Shown here one piece after another: positions 37,128 through 47,096 of a DNA stretch of 64,000 nt. The DNA lies in the NCBI RefSeq assembly GCF_012720115.1, contig NZ_VNWN01000002.1, forward strand, positions 1,116,001 through 1,180,000. Reading direction: 5' to 3'. Below the pieces are notes generated by a model. That model was not told the origin of the DNA. It was given only the letters and a program-made list of their open reading frames with translations, and searched no databases. The stretch comes from Sneathiella chinensis (GTDB taxonomy: Bacteria; Pseudomonadota; Alphaproteobacteria; Sneathiellales; Sneathiellaceae). The translations under genes were made by a program, and so were the position numbers. Within the stretch, counting starts at the first letter, position 1. Every line of letters begins with the position of its first letter.

Positions 37128-38324
37128 TTATTTGAGCTTGAATGATTTTATCTCATTGAATTTTTCTTCCGACTTAATCTCATCAGCAACAAAAGCTATC
37201 CATTTATCGTTGTAGGTATAATCACCATGTGAACTGTGATAGATACAGTATTCCTTGTTTGTGTTTCCTGGTTGCTTTGATTTGCTTGTCGGCCTCACCT
37301 TATAGAAGTGCCATGCTTGTGTATGGTTGTGTGAGGTGAATTTTTGCCCAGATTTCTCAGTTATAAATTTGCACGCTTGCCCAGGTTTATGAGGATATAA
37401 GTCATCTCCGATTACCCGCTTCTCCAATACATTCTGGATTTGTTTACCTTCTTCAGACCCTGGTTGAATGAATTCAAAATGAGCTTTACTTTTTGAAGCG
37501 TTGTCTAGTGTGTAGATAACCTTAAATTGATATTCTAGATCGATTTTCTCTTCATTTGTCAGCCTTTGATTTAAGCGAGCATCTAAGGTTTGAATATGTT
37601 CTGGAATATCAAATTTTTGGAGATCAGTAACTTGCTGAAAGTCTAGCTTTGCAAATTGCAATGCAAGTGACAGCTCGTTTTGCAGAGATACTTTCTGACC
37701 AAATAGCTCACATAGCACCTTGTCAAAGTTTAGGCAGTTAGCTTGAAACAAGGCGAAGAATTTTTGATCAGATCGACGAAGTAGTTTGTGCTCAACAGTG
37801 TCTCTTATTTCAATCAAATCTCGGATGTTGTTAGTAACTCCCTTTGAGAGAGGGGAGTCTCTTCGGCGGATCATTTTGGAAAGAAGAAGTGAGCGTCCAT
37901 CTTTTTCAGTAATAGACACACCTTTGCGAGAAAAGTACTCATGAAGCAAGTAAGTCCACGCGATATTTGCCTGTACAGCAAACTGCTCCGTCTTGAATTT
38001 CAAAGTCGGGCTATTGAAACTATGCACCGCAAGGATCATCGCTTCGCGAGATCTTATCAACCGTTCGTGATCATAAAGATTTAGGCCGGTATTGGGGTCG
38101 AAAGCATTCTTCCTGGCGATAAAGAATTCGACCTCATCTTGTTTAGCTAATTTTATCTGGTTGTTTTTTTTGACTTCTGTGATACGAGCACTGTTTATGG
38201 TTGCAATTCTGCCTCTATTGATAAGGTCTTGGATATCTTGGTTTCTCCATCCCTGAGACAACAGAGCTTTTGTAATTCTTTTTTCTTCAGCAGTAAGAGA
38301 ACCTTCTTTCTTTTTTACTGACAT
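37128..38324 (-). CDS. DUF3644 (HEPN-like) protein, putative RNase effector
   Basis: 398 aa, recalled as the DUF3644 family. The N-terminal 50 residues look like a helix-turn-helix (ITKALLSQGWRNQDIQDLI). A helical region follows with RDTVEH at 174-179, an R-x4-H motif as in HEPN ribonucleases. The C-terminal part is mixed. The ATG is preceded by a purine-rich AAAGGGGGGAAAG. Before the IS insertion it stood 38 bp after the helicase gene, so it was the last gene of the defence operon. Nuclease activity is inferred from the motif only. Confidence 0.65.
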   Translation of the reverse strand: MSVKKKEGSLTAEEKRITKALLSQGWRNQDIQDLINRGRIATINSARITEVKKNNQIKLAKQDEVEFFIARKNAFDPNTGLNLYDHERLIRSREAMILAVHSFNSPTLKFKTEQFAVQANIAWTYLLHEYFSRKGVSITEKDGRSLLLSKMIRRRDSPLSKGVTNNIRDLIEIRDTVEHKLLRRSDQKFFALFQANCLNFDKVLCELFGQKVSLQNELSLALQFAKLDFQQVTDLQKFDIPEHIQTLDARLNQRLTNEEKIDLEYQFKVIYTLDNASKSKAHFEFIQPGSEEGKQIQNVLEKRVIGDDLYPHKPGQACKFITEKSGQKFTSHNHTQAWHFYKVRPTSKSKQPGNTNKEYCIYHSSHGDYTYNDKWIAFVADEIKSEEKFNEIKSFKLK

Positions 38325-38385
38325 CTTTCCCCCCCTTTGCGTCCAGATTAAGTGGGTAGTGACCTTGCCCCCTAACTGTCCCTAT

Positions 38386-39207
38386 TTATAAGTTAGGTCT
38401 GTTATTGTTCTGATCCTGTCTGGATCGTTTGATAAATTCAAGGGGTGAAAGCCCGTTCAGGCTCGTATGTGGTCTGTTCTGATTATAGTCATTTCTCCAT
38501 CTGTTAATAATTTCTCTGGCATGATCGTAGCTGCAGAAAAGATGTTCATTCAGGCATTCATCCCTCAGTCGACCATTAAAGCTTTCGACCAGGCCATTCT
38601 GCATGGGTTTTCCCGGCGCTATATAATGCCAGGATACGCCTGTTTCCTGCTGCCATGACAGAATGGCATTGGATGTGAGTTCGGTTCCGTTATCACTGAC
38701 GACCATTTCCGGTCTTCCGCGACACTCTATAAGTTGATCTAACTCCCGTGCAACACGTCTGCCTGACAGGGAATTGTCCACGACCGTTGCCAGACTTTCT
38801 CTGGAATAGTCATCTATGATACACAGCACACGGAACCGCCTGCCATCCATCAACGTGTCTGAGACAAAATCCAGTGACCATCGCTGGTTGTCACTTTCCG
38901 GCAGAAGCATAGGTGAGCGTGTCCCCAGTGCCCGCTTGCGACCGCCACGCTTGCGTACGGTCAGTCGCTCCTCTGCATAGAGGCGGTAGAGCTTCTTATG
39001 GTTGACCTCCCAGCCTTCCCGTTTGAGCAGGATATGCAGGCGGCGATAGCCAAACCTTCTGCGTTCATTGGCCAGCTCACGCAGGCGTTGACGCAAAGTC
39101 TCCTCTTCGGGACGCACCGATTGATAACGGAATACCCGTGGCGCAATGCCCGCCAGATCACAGGCACGGCGCTGCGACAAACCTCTTGATTGCATAGCCC
39201 AATTCAC
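38386..39207 (-). CDS. IS3-family transposase OrfB (rve integrase domain)
   Basis: 273 aa. HTH-like N-terminus ([11 protein letters not shown]), then a DDE integrase core: [21 protein letters not shown] gives the first Asp, [10 protein letters not shown] the second, and the Glu lies in [13 protein letters not shown]. Normally made as a fusion with OrfA by -1 frameshifting; its frame runs open back to the slippery site. Catalytic residues look intact, so the element may be active. Confidence 0.93.
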   Translation of the reverse strand: MNWAMQSRGLSQRRACDLAGIAPRVFRYQSVRPEEETLRQRLRELANERRRFGYRRLHILLKREGWEVNHKKLYRLYAEERLTVRKRGGRKRALGTRSPMLLPESDNQRWSLDFVSDTLMDGRRFRVLCIIDDYSRESLATVVDNSLSGRRVARELDQLIECRGRPEMVVSDNGTELTSNAILSWQQETGVSWHYIAPGKPMQNGLVESFNGRLRDECLNEHLFCSYDHAREIINRWRNDYNQNRPHTSLNGLSPLEFIKRSRQDQNNNRPNL

Positions 39208-39230
39208 AGCTTTTCTCCTTGAACCGGGCT

Positions 39231-39497
39231 TCAGAAGTTTTTTGAAAGCATTTCCTTCAGAGTGGCATTGTCCAACATTTGGTCTGCCAGCAGTTTCTTC
39301 AGTTTGACATTTTCGGCCTCAAGGGATTTAAGACGCTTTGCTTCAGACACTTCCAGGCCGCCGTATTTGGAACGCCACTTGTAAAAAGTCGCGTCGCTGA
39401 TACCGTGCTTCCTGCATAGTTCAACTGCTGTAGATCCAGCCTGATGCTCTTTCAAAATGCCAATGATCTGCTCTTCGCTGAAACGGCTCCGCTTCAT
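39231..39497 (-). CDS. IS3-family transposase OrfA
   Basis: 88 aa. Helix-turn-helix ([41 protein letters not shown]), shown here in halves by [15 protein letters not shown] and [17 protein letters not shown], then a leucine-zipper helix. Binds the IS ends. Ends in the slippery site that links it to orfB. Confidence 0.93.
   Translation of the reverse strand: MKRSRFSEEQIIGILKEHQAGSTAVELCRKHGISDATFYKWRSKYGGLEVSEAKRLKSLEAENVKLKKLLADQMLDNATLKEMLSKNF
39237..39243 (-). promoter_or_regulatory. -1 frameshift slippery heptamer A-AAA-AAC in the IS
   Basis: Near the 3' end of orfA the codons TCA AAA AAC form a canonical A_AAA_AAC heptamer. Slipping back one base enters the orfB frame, giving the OrfAB transposase expected for IS3 elements. 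Confidence 0.75.
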
Positions 39498-39568
39498 ATC
39501 TGTCTCCTTCTCAAGAAAACAGACTAACCTATTTATGAGAACATTTCAGGGGGCAAGGTCAGTAGCAG

Positions 39569-41680
39569 TTATTCCTTTGGACTTATTTCTAGATCTGCTA
39601 AAAATTCGGATGCGGGTGCAACACCGGATACAATCAGTTTCTCGCGAGCTCGAGTGCAAGCTACATAAAACAGATGACGTTCAGTTTCATAGACTTCATC
39701 CAATTCTGTTTCGTCAGCGACGGTGTCAATCCGGTCCTGATCCGGTAAGATCTCATCATCACACGCCATGACAATAACGTGGCGGAACTCAAGACCTTTT
39801 GCTAAATGCATAGTCCCTATTGCAATCCTACCTGTACGATCCTCAACTCGATCAGAAAGTTCTAAAACCTTCTGATCTGCCGCCGTGACAGCTTGCCGAG
39901 CTCTGGAAAGTTCATCTGTAGATCGGACGAAAACACCAATTTCTTCGGGAGGAATACCGTTTTGGACTGCCTCACCGATCATCTGGATTACCGCCATCAG
40001 CTCCACTTCTGAGGTATCATAAAGGCAGACAATTGGGTCTGGACCATTGAACACAGAAACCGTTCCTTTGCGGTTCTCTTCAACTCCATCAACATCTCTT
40101 ATAGTATCGGGCAATAGCTTATCAGCGGCTTGACGAATTTGATGTGAAGTTCTGTAATTAACTTTTAGCGTGAACGACCGGCCGCGGATATCAATACCTA
40201 AGCCAAGCCAGGAAAAGGGTTCCTGGAAAATACGTTGTCCAAGATCACCAGCAAAGAACAGTGCTTGAGGATCTTTTGGAGCGAGTGCGGAAATCATTTT
40301 CAATTCCGGCACGCCAAGATCCTGCGCTTCATCAATGACTATATGCGTGAAGGGTTTTATGTCACGTTCTTGGTAGTAGGTTGTCACTTCACCAAAGATT
40401 GCTGCGGGAGTGAAGCGTAGCTGGCTGCGAAGCATTTCCCGAGTTCGCTCAAAAACAGGCCAGAGGCGTTCCCTTTGCTTAGTGCCTAATCGGTTTTTTC
40501 GCCCTAACCGCGGAACGCGTGCATATGCTTCCAGATCATTTATTTGCCAAGCATCTATAACGTTTCGCCACTCAGAGAATAGAAAACGCTCTGTAAATCC
40601 TGTGAGCTCGCATTCCTTGGCAGCAGCAGTTATTGCTTGGGCAACATGTTGAGGATGGGCAATTTTAGGGTCGTGCCCATGTATGAGGGCAAATAACTCT
40701 CGAGCTATTCCTTCAAACGGCCTAACCGTAGCTCGGTGATCCAAACTTGGATCATTACCTGTTAACAGCTTAAGTTTGTGTTCAAGTGCATTCGAAAGCG
40801 GACTTGAGAAAGTCGTTACCAGTATTTTTGCATTTTTGTCTTGTTGAAGAAGGTGCGCGGACCGATGAAGGGCGACAACGGTCTTCCCGGTCCCCGCTGA
40901 TCCAGTCACTCTCGTAGGGCCTGAAAATTGAGCTTCCGCCAATTTTTTTTGCTCTGGATGAAGATAGATAGCCCATTTGTCCCATGGGTAATCCAGGGCT
41001 TGTTCGAGCTCTTCAATATTGTCCATGATACGGAAGCGTCGCTGAGCATCAGGGTGGGTAAAGGGATCTTCAAACTGAACGGGTGAGGGGGGTGTTAATC
41101 TACCTGTTGCAACATATTCCAATAGTGCTTCTGATGCTTCCGGAGGAATATGGTCTGTGAGATCCAAGAACCGATCTTCTGTGGAATTAAAGATATCCTC
41201 CAGCCAATCTTCAGGGACACCCACACTTAAAAGATCATCTGTACTTAGGTCAGTAAAAGGTTGGGGGCTTAGCTTAGGGGTATCGTCAGGCGCATCAGAC
41301 GTTTGTGGCGTTTGTTTTTGAACGTAGTGAGGAATTGTAATTTTCTCGATCCGTTCTCTCACTTCGACAATTTGCGCTGCTCCCGTTCGTGGATGAGTAT
41401 CAATACGACGACGCTCAGCCCATTTATAAGCAGCGTCATGATGATCAACATACGCGATTAAAAAGCTGAATTGGGTTTTATGAACTATAAGGCGAATGTC
41501 TCGACTTACGCGTACCGACCAAAAATGAGCATCCTTAGAATTTTCAATCCGATGAAATTTCAAACCTGGATTGGAAGGATCTTGCTGCAGATCAAAAACA
41601 GTTAGCTTAACAGCCTTTTGTTCTTCGTTAGACAGTTTTGCCAAAGCGGATTGAAAGGTATCTGCAAGAAGGAAGTTCAT
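39569..41680 (-). CDS. UvrD/Rep-type helicase with N-terminal ParE/RelE-like domain (GajB-like)
   Basis: 703 aa. Residues 1-95 look like a RelE/ParE toxin fold: FHRIENSKDAHFWSVRVSRD, DIRLIVHK, and AYVDHHDAAYKWAERR. After a linker, a superfamily 1 helicase begins: Walker A GSAGTGKT at 260-267, HIVIDEAQDLG, a VNYRTSHQIRQ motif and TMHLAKGLEFRHVIVM near the C-terminus. It follows the OLD-type nuclease gene by 2 bp, the same order and strand as gajA-gajB in Gabija, although GajB is normally shorter and lacks the toxin-like domain. Whether the N-terminus keeps toxin activity is open. Confidence 0.85.
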   Translation of the reverse strand: MNFLLADTFQSALAKLSNEEQKAVKLTVFDLQQDPSNPGLKFHRIENSKDAHFWSVRVSRDIRLIVHKTQFSFLIAYVDHHDAAYKWAERRRIDTHPRTGAAQIVEVRERIEKITIPHYVQKQTPQTSDAPDDTPKLSPQPFTDLSTDDLLSVGVPEDWLEDIFNSTEDRFLDLTDHIPPEASEALLEYVATGRLTPPSPVQFEDPFTHPDAQRRFRIMDNIEELEQALDYPWDKWAIYLHPEQKKLAEAQFSGPTRVTGSAGTGKTVVALHRSAHLLQQDKNAKILVTTFSSPLSNALEHKLKLLTGNDPSLDHRATVRPFEGIARELFALIHGHDPKIAHPQHVAQAITAAAKECELTGFTERFLFSEWRNVIDAWQINDLEAYARVPRLGRKNRLGTKQRERLWPVFERTREMLRSQLRFTPAAIFGEVTTYYQERDIKPFTHIVIDEAQDLGVPELKMISALAPKDPQALFFAGDLGQRIFQEPFSWLGLGIDIRGRSFTLKVNYRTSHQIRQAADKLLPDTIRDVDGVEENRKGTVSVFNGPDPIVCLYDTSEVELMAVIQMIGEAVQNGIPPEEIGVFVRSTDELSRARQAVTAADQKVLELSDRVEDRTGRIAIGTMHLAKGLEFRHVIVMACDDEILPDQDRIDTVADETELDEVYETERHLFYVACTRAREKLIVSGVAPASEFLADLEISPKE

Positions 41681-41682
41681 TC

Positions 41683-43380
41683 TTAATCTTCAAATATTGC
41701 GACTAAGTCTGGTGCAAGGATAGTATCTGAGCGCGAGACTGGATTTATATGGATGCCCCACTTTTCTCTTGCGCAATTAATTAGCATCGGACAAAAATCT
41801 TTCCCGACAACATGACGCAATTCAGGTGCCTGATCTTCAGGCATCAAGTCTGATGTTAGAGGAGCGCCTCCATCATTATAAAAAGAAGATTTATTGATTT
41901 GTTGCCTTTTATCCTTAAATCTTTTCCTGATCTTCGCTTCATTAGTTTGAATGCACTCGCTAAGTAGTTCGTTTATTTCGTCTATTTCTTTTCCAAACTT
42001 CGACGAAAGATGTTCAGTATTCAAAAAATAGGATTCAATGTCAGAGCCTTCAGTAATAAAAACTGAAAAATCTAAATTCTCAAACGCTTCTCTGAAAGGT
42101 AGGAGTTCATTGTCTTGATGGAAGTCTCTATCCCTGTGTACGATTAGTTTTCTATCGCCCTTGAGGAAAGGTTTCAAAGAACCAATAATTTTGGCAGTAG
42201 CTGAAGAGTTTGAAGTTCCGTTGTAAGAAATTACATCAAATCTAGCAGGTATAATGCCGCAACTTTGCAACAACGTTTTTAATTTATTCTTGTTTTCGTC
42301 TTCGGTGAAAATCAAAAATTCTTTTTCAGAGTTTAATATTAAGTCGGCTTCATCAAGCCCGCCAATGTCCATCAACACTTGGGCAAGTTCAAATTCTCCA
42401 TGTGGTTTGATGTTTCCATTGTCTAGCCAAAAGAAGCGAGCAATTGATTGAGCCGCTGTCATCAAATGCCGGCTATGTGTCGCAATAATTGATATTGTAT
42501 CGTATTCCTCAGATATATACTTGAGCAATTCTATGAGCTTGACCTGATTGCTTGGATGTAGATGGGAGTCTGGCTCATCAAGAAGTAGTAGTTTTGGTTG
42601 AAACAATTCCACGTAAGCTAGGATTTGTATTGCTTGAAGTATGCCTGTACCACATAGCTCTAGTGAACAGTAGATTACCTCTTTTGGTGGTCGAACTTCG
42701 ATAATGATATTAGTATCCCGTAGAGGATCAAAATTTGTCCGGATATGAATTGACGGGAAAATGATTTTCAATTTGCTAATTAATGTATCGAGCTTGCCTT
42801 GTTCCTTGATCTGCCAAATCACGTTTCGAAGAACCAGATTTGCTTCCCCGCCAGCTATTTTCCTAAGAACCACTGGTATAGCTTTTAGTTCTTCGTGATG
42901 TTGCACACCTGCTAGTCCTGGCACATAAATAGAAAATGGCTTATCCAGACTAGAGATTGTAGAGCCAAAGCGCGGATTACCACGCCGCTCAACGCCCACA
43001 ACTTTAGGATTTCTCCCTTTGTACAATTCTATACTATAGTCTCGCTGTTTTAATTCTTCTCCAGCTTCGGTCTGAACCAATTCATCAGCACTAAAAGAGA
43101 TAGTAGCTCTATTTTGGTCTGATCGATTTCCAAAAGGTGACTTGTAGCCAAGTGAAGAAAAATCACTTGCTGGAGAATAGCGTAAAGTCTCTTCAGCAAA
43201 TGCTTTTAAATTACCTTGTTCTGCCTGAGTTTGCACTGCTGATACAGAGGTGTGAATTGCTTGTAAGACACTGCTTTTACCTGCATTGTTTCCACCGATT
43301 ATAAGATTTACGGGAGAAAGCTCTAGTTTAACATCATTTATTTTTTTGAATTTTTGGACGCGTATTTTTTTTAATTCCAC
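41683..43380 (-). CDS. OLD-family ATP-dependent nuclease (AAA plus TOPRIM), GajA-like
   Basis: 565 aa. ABC-type ATPase: Walker A GGNNAGKSS (29-37), signature-like CGTGILQA (243-250), Walker B LLLLDEPDSHLHP (264-276) and ATHSRHL switch. A TOPRIM nuclease domain follows with LIFTEDENKNK (E360), IVHRDRDF (D417, D419) and EGSDIE. This is the arrangement of OLD nucleases, including Gabija GajA. It is next to a UvrD-like helicase downstream and Mod upstream, with spacings of 1-2 bp, so all are one transcript. Assignment to Gabija is by architecture only. Confidence 0.85.
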   Translation of the reverse strand: MELKKIRVQKFKKINDVKLELSPVNLIIGGNNAGKSSVLQAIHTSVSAVQTQAEQGNLKAFAEETLRYSPASDFSSLGYKSPFGNRSDQNRATISFSADELVQTEAGEELKQRDYSIELYKGRNPKVVGVERRGNPRFGSTISSLDKPFSIYVPGLAGVQHHEELKAIPVVLRKIAGGEANLVLRNVIWQIKEQGKLDTLISKLKIIFPSIHIRTNFDPLRDTNIIIEVRPPKEVIYCSLELCGTGILQAIQILAYVELFQPKLLLLDEPDSHLHPSNQVKLIELLKYISEEYDTISIIATHSRHLMTAAQSIARFFWLDNGNIKPHGEFELAQVLMDIGGLDEADLILNSEKEFLIFTEDENKNKLKTLLQSCGIIPARFDVISYNGTSNSSATAKIIGSLKPFLKGDRKLIVHRDRDFHQDNELLPFREAFENLDFSVFITEGSDIESYFLNTEHLSSKFGKEIDEINELLSECIQTNEAKIRKRFKDKRQQINKSSFYNDGGAPLTSDLMPEDQAPELRHVVGKDFCPMLINCAREKWGIHINPVSRSDTILAPDLVAIFED

Positions 43381-43381
43381 T

Positions 43382-46315
43382 TTACACCCCGAACACTTTC
43401 ATGACTTCGTCGCCGAAGTGGTTGATGACTTTGACCGCGAAGCGGCCGGTTGCTGGGCGGTCGAAGGGGCGGGAGGTGTCGCGGTAGAGGGTCGCCCATG
43501 CCTCCGGGTCGATTTCCGCCTTCAAACTGGTTTTAAGAGCCTTGTAGGGGTCGTTGGCTCCCATGAAGTAGGCGTGGCGTACAAAGAAGCTTTCTTCGTT
43601 GTAGTCCGTATCAATGAACCACGCGGCGATATCATCTTTGCCAGAGGCTCGTACGTCACCTGTCTTGGGGTCAAACACATCAATGCCGAGGACCTCAACG
43701 ACTATTTTCCCATCATCATCAAAATTCCATTCGATATCCGGCTCCCCAAAGACAACGAAGAGATTACCTGCGCCGGTGTTCTTGAGATCATCTGCCATAT
43801 GTAGGTCCGGGTTCATCTTGGCTTTCAGGATGGGGAGGGGGCCTAGCTTGTTAATTTCCGATGAGTGGGCGTCGAAGTTAAAGCCGCAAGCAATCAAGAC
43901 ATCAAAGCGAGCATCATTGGCTTCCCGCGCGGCCGCCATAATGTTGGATCGGGAGATGGAGCCAAATTCAGGCCCAATGAAAATTGCCGCCTTTTTGGGG
44001 TTTCCATCCTGCTCATAGGTTCCAGTAGCAGCGATGTAATCTCCCGGCCAACCCTCCATCGCCGTGAAGGCAATCCGGTCTTGCTTATCGGCTTGGTGAA
44101 CGCCCGCTGATTTTAGGTTTTCAAGAACCATCGTCGCAAAGTCTTGCGCGGGCGCATCTGTCCGGGGCCGATTTCCCTCAGCAGCTTCAATATCATCGAT
44201 AAGCTCACTTTCATCTGCCGGGATAACTCGATGAGGGGATAAGCTTTCAACGGTGAAGGGGCCAGCCACACGGACTTTGGAGCTATCTTCATATGGGCGA
44301 TCGTAGAGATATTCAACGTCAGCTTTCTGGGCGATTGACGTATCGATTTCTTTCTGCCGTTTGATCCGCACTTCCCACCATTTAGAATGGAGCTTCTTAG
44401 CTCCTTCGGACCACCCTTCGCCTTGCTCTCGGGGTATTTCCCATTCTTCCCATGATGTATCTAAAGTTGCATTCAATTCGGTGCGAAGCGGTTCAAGTAC
44501 CTCCTGCCACTTATCCCAGATGACATCGATGCTGGTATCGTTGGCGATTGTCTTGAGCATGATATGCGGGGCGCGCTCATAGACAAATCCCTGGCGGATA
44601 TCGTTGTGAGTAGCTATTTCAGATTGAACAACACCTGATATGTCTGCTTCTTTCTCTCGACCATCAACACTGTCAGCCAAGAAATAATAGGGATACCGAG
44701 CACCCATGATCCTAGAGCGGGCAAGGGCGAGAGCAACACGTGAAGTATCAACCGTGATCCAGCGGCGTCCCCACTGTTCAGCAACCGTGGCTGTGGTTCC
44801 GGAACCACAAGTGGGATCAAGCACAAGATCACCAGGGTCAGTCGCCATTAGGATACAGCGTTCAATTACCTTCGTGTTTGTCTGAACGACATAGATTTTA
44901 TCATCTGTGAAGTTTCCCGTCCCAGTGTCAGTCCAGATATTTCCATGAACAGCAACGTCAAAATCAGTGTGGTATCTCACGTACTGAATGGAGTTCTCAG
45001 CTACGTGTATTCGTGCCGCTTTGGCCAATCGCTCCATTCCCTGCGGATAATTGGCTTTCCAATGAGAGTTTTTATCCCAAGCATCATAGGTTTTACCTCT
45101 AAATGTGAAAGGTTGACGATCCTTCGCTCTCCCTTGAGATATGATATTGTCTGGCTTGTAAGGCTTGACGTCACTTGGAACAGGGATTTCTTTACGCTTC
45201 TCAGCTGCAGTCACGCCTCTGTAAGAAAAATCATCGAACATCAGCCATCGCGCATTCCCCTGTCCTAATTCAAAAGATTTTCTATAGAACGGAGTGTGGG
45301 TACGGCAATGATCCTTATCTCGCGCATACCAAAGAACAAAATCAGACATATTACCAAGAAACTCAGCCTGGAATCCGGAAGTTGTTTGAATTGAAATAAG
45401 ACTTAAAAAGTTCTTTTCACCAAAAACTTCATCCATTAAGGCGCGAACCCTATGGACGTTTTCATCTCCGATTTGCACGAATATTGAACCATTATCCATA
45501 AGTAAATCGCGCATAGCGGTCAAACGATCTCTCAAATAGGTGAGATAGCTATGCACACCGTCTTTCCATGTATCGCGGAACGCCTTAACCTGCTCTGGTT
45601 CACGTGTAACGTGGTCCATCTTTCTTTCGTCAACATCTAGGTTGCGAGTTGATACTTGCCAATTGGAATTGAACTTGATGCCATAGGGTGGATCGAAATA
45701 GATACATCGAACTTTACCACGTAGGTTTTCCCGTTCGGCTAAGCTCGCCATTACTTGCAGACCATCACCCAAAATCATCCGGTTTTGCCAATGCTGGTTG
45801 TGCTGGTAGAATTCGGTTTTGGCCTCCGGATCGATACCATTGAAGTCGCCGAACAGGTCGAACAGGTCTGGCGCGTCGGAGGTTGCCTCCTTACGGGCCT
45901 TTGTCTGTTTTTTAAGGTCCTCAATGATCGCTTTAGGATGAATTTTTTCCTGAACAAAGATTGGAGGCGCCTGAACCACAAGATCAGACCAATCCTGCTG
46001 ATCTTTTCCTCGCCAAATCAGCTGAGCTTCGCCAAGCTCAACTTTGCCACCAGTTTTCAGGGTTTCGATTTGCTCATTCGTTAGCCGAAACTCCGTTCCC
46101 TTCCAGATGATCTGCGGGTCTAAATCCTCATCCCTCTCGCGCGTTTCCCCTTCCGCAAGTGGGTTAGCCCGTTTATAGGTAACCGGCTCAAACGGCTCAG
46201 CCTCTTCCATCCGCTCAGCGATAGACTGCAACTCCGCTGTTGGAATATTCTTCCGGCTCGCAGCATCATGGGTCAGGGTTTCAACTTGTTTTGGAGCTTT
46301 TGAATTACGCGCCAT
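43382..46315 (-). CDS. mod: Type III-like DNA adenine methyltransferase (Mod), extended
   Basis: 977 aa. Beta-class N6-adenine methylase order: catalytic YFDPPYG at 207-212, then SAM motif DPTCGSGTT at 500-508. The target-recognition region lies between the two motifs. The family is usually about 600-700 aa; here there are additional N-terminal (about 170) and C-terminal (about 400) residues, the latter including YFMGANDPYKALKTSLKAE. It would protect host DNA against the Res encoded at the start of the operon. Two unknown genes separate mod from res, which is unusual, as type III pairs are normally adjacent. Confidence 0.9.
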   Translation of the reverse strand: MARNSKAPKQVETLTHDAASRKNIPTAELQSIAERMEEAEPFEPVTYKRANPLAEGETRERDEDLDPQIIWKGTEFRLTNEQIETLKTGGKVELGEAQLIWRGKDQQDWSDLVVQAPPIFVQEKIHPKAIIEDLKKQTKARKEATSDAPDLFDLFGDFNGIDPEAKTEFYQHNQHWQNRMILGDGLQVMASLAERENLRGKVRCIYFDPPYGIKFNSNWQVSTRNLDVDERKMDHVTREPEQVKAFRDTWKDGVHSYLTYLRDRLTAMRDLLMDNGSIFVQIGDENVHRVRALMDEVFGEKNFLSLISIQTTSGFQAEFLGNMSDFVLWYARDKDHCRTHTPFYRKSFELGQGNARWLMFDDFSYRGVTAAEKRKEIPVPSDVKPYKPDNIISQGRAKDRQPFTFRGKTYDAWDKNSHWKANYPQGMERLAKAARIHVAENSIQYVRYHTDFDVAVHGNIWTDTGTGNFTDDKIYVVQTNTKVIERCILMATDPGDLVLDPTCGSGTTATVAEQWGRRWITVDTSRVALALARSRIMGARYPYYFLADSVDGREKEADISGVVQSEIATHNDIRQGFVYERAPHIMLKTIANDTSIDVIWDKWQEVLEPLRTELNATLDTSWEEWEIPREQGEGWSEGAKKLHSKWWEVRIKRQKEIDTSIAQKADVEYLYDRPYEDSSKVRVAGPFTVESLSPHRVIPADESELIDDIEAAEGNRPRTDAPAQDFATMVLENLKSAGVHQADKQDRIAFTAMEGWPGDYIAATGTYEQDGNPKKAAIFIGPEFGSISRSNIMAAAREANDARFDVLIACGFNFDAHSSEINKLGPLPILKAKMNPDLHMADDLKNTGAGNLFVVFGEPDIEWNFDDDGKIVVEVLGIDVFDPKTGDVRASGKDDIAAWFIDTDYNEESFFVRHAYFMGANDPYKALKTSLKAEIDPEAWATLYRDTSRPFDRPATGRFAVKVINHFGDEVMKVFGV

Positions 46316-46317
46316 CT

Positions 46318-47094
46318 TTAACTACTTTCAGGTTCTTTTTTGAGCAGTGAATCAGCATGGCAATCACTGATGTCCTTTGCCAATTTATGAATGTTGTTTT
46401 TCAGAGATTCAGGGATCAAACTAAGAAAAATTTCGTTTTCTTGAATAAGGTTCTCTCGCCATTCCACTGAAGCACCTAAGATCATAAGGAATTTGTCGAT
46501 TATTCTCTCTCCGTAGAGGTCAGAGAAATCGGTGTTTTGGATTGTTCGGTTGAGACTGCATGCGTGATTGGAAAACTTTCTTTCTGCAAGCTCTTTGTAA
46601 AAAGCTTTCATCCTGATGACAGAATTCCCTGTATTTCGACTTCTGAGCCCTAACGCTGCGAGATTATCAAACATTGTCCAGCCGTCAGGCTGAATAAACC
46701 AAATGAGTTTTGTAATGGCCGATGCTGGCAAATATTTGGAATGCCCATTTGTTTTAGCGCATTCAGCAATTTCAGCACATTTTTCCGCTCTGGCCTTTAG
46801 GGTGTCAGGCCAGCCTTGACTTATGCTATTTAACTCACTTGCAAGCCAATCTGCATGCGGGTCTTGGCCATTCTTTTTTTGTTTATCCGTGGCGCCAGTT
46901 ATCCCGCGCCCAACTTCATAACGCCGAGCGATTTGACGGAGGTTTTTTCTGCTAAGTTTGTTTTCCTCACGAATTTGTTCGAAGACGATACCGTCGTAGC
47001 AGATCCACTGACGATAATGCTCAACCAAAGCCCAATATAGTAATTTCCTTTTTTCACAGACTGGCAGAGAGTCTAAAGGACTGAGTCTAGGCAA
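46318..47094 (-). CDS. Unknown protein in the restriction operon (258 aa)
   Basis: I do not recognise this family. The N-terminal half is charged and helical (FEQIREENKLSRKNLRQIARR, residues about 38-58). The most striking segment is ASAITKLIWFIQPDGWTMFDNLAALGL (about 123-149, given here as SAITKLIWFIQPDGWTMFD), rich in Trp and Phe. No membrane segment or known catalytic motif is seen. It lies 2 bp from both neighbours, between a second unknown and mod, so it must be co-expressed with the methylase. Possible accessory or regulator of the Mod-Res complex; that is inference. Confidence 0.75.
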   Translation of the reverse strand: MPRLSPLDSLPVCEKRKLLYWALVEHYRQWICYDGIVFEQIREENKLSRKNLRQIARRYEVGRGITGATDKQKKNGQDPHADWLASELNSISQGWPDTLKARAEKCAEIAECAKTNGHSKYLPASAITKLIWFIQPDGWTMFDNLAALGLRSRNTGNSVIRMKAFYKELAERKFSNHACSLNRTIQNTDFSDLYGERIIDKFLMILGASVEWRENLIQENEIFLSLIPESLKNNIHKLAKDISDCHADSLLKKEPESS

Positions 47095-47096
47095 AA

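Larger units (their letters stand above)
38360..39561 (-). mobile_element. IS3-family insertion sequence (IS407-group-like), 1202 bp
   Basis: Terminal inverted repeats begin with the same 14 bases, TGACCTTGCCCCCT, and stay similar for about 45 bases. A 4-bp target duplication GTAG flanks it (38356-38359 and 39562-39565), which fits the IS407 group. Two overlapping-frame genes orfA and orfB are intact. It split the helicase-DUF3644 junction without damaging either gene. Confidence 0.95.
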
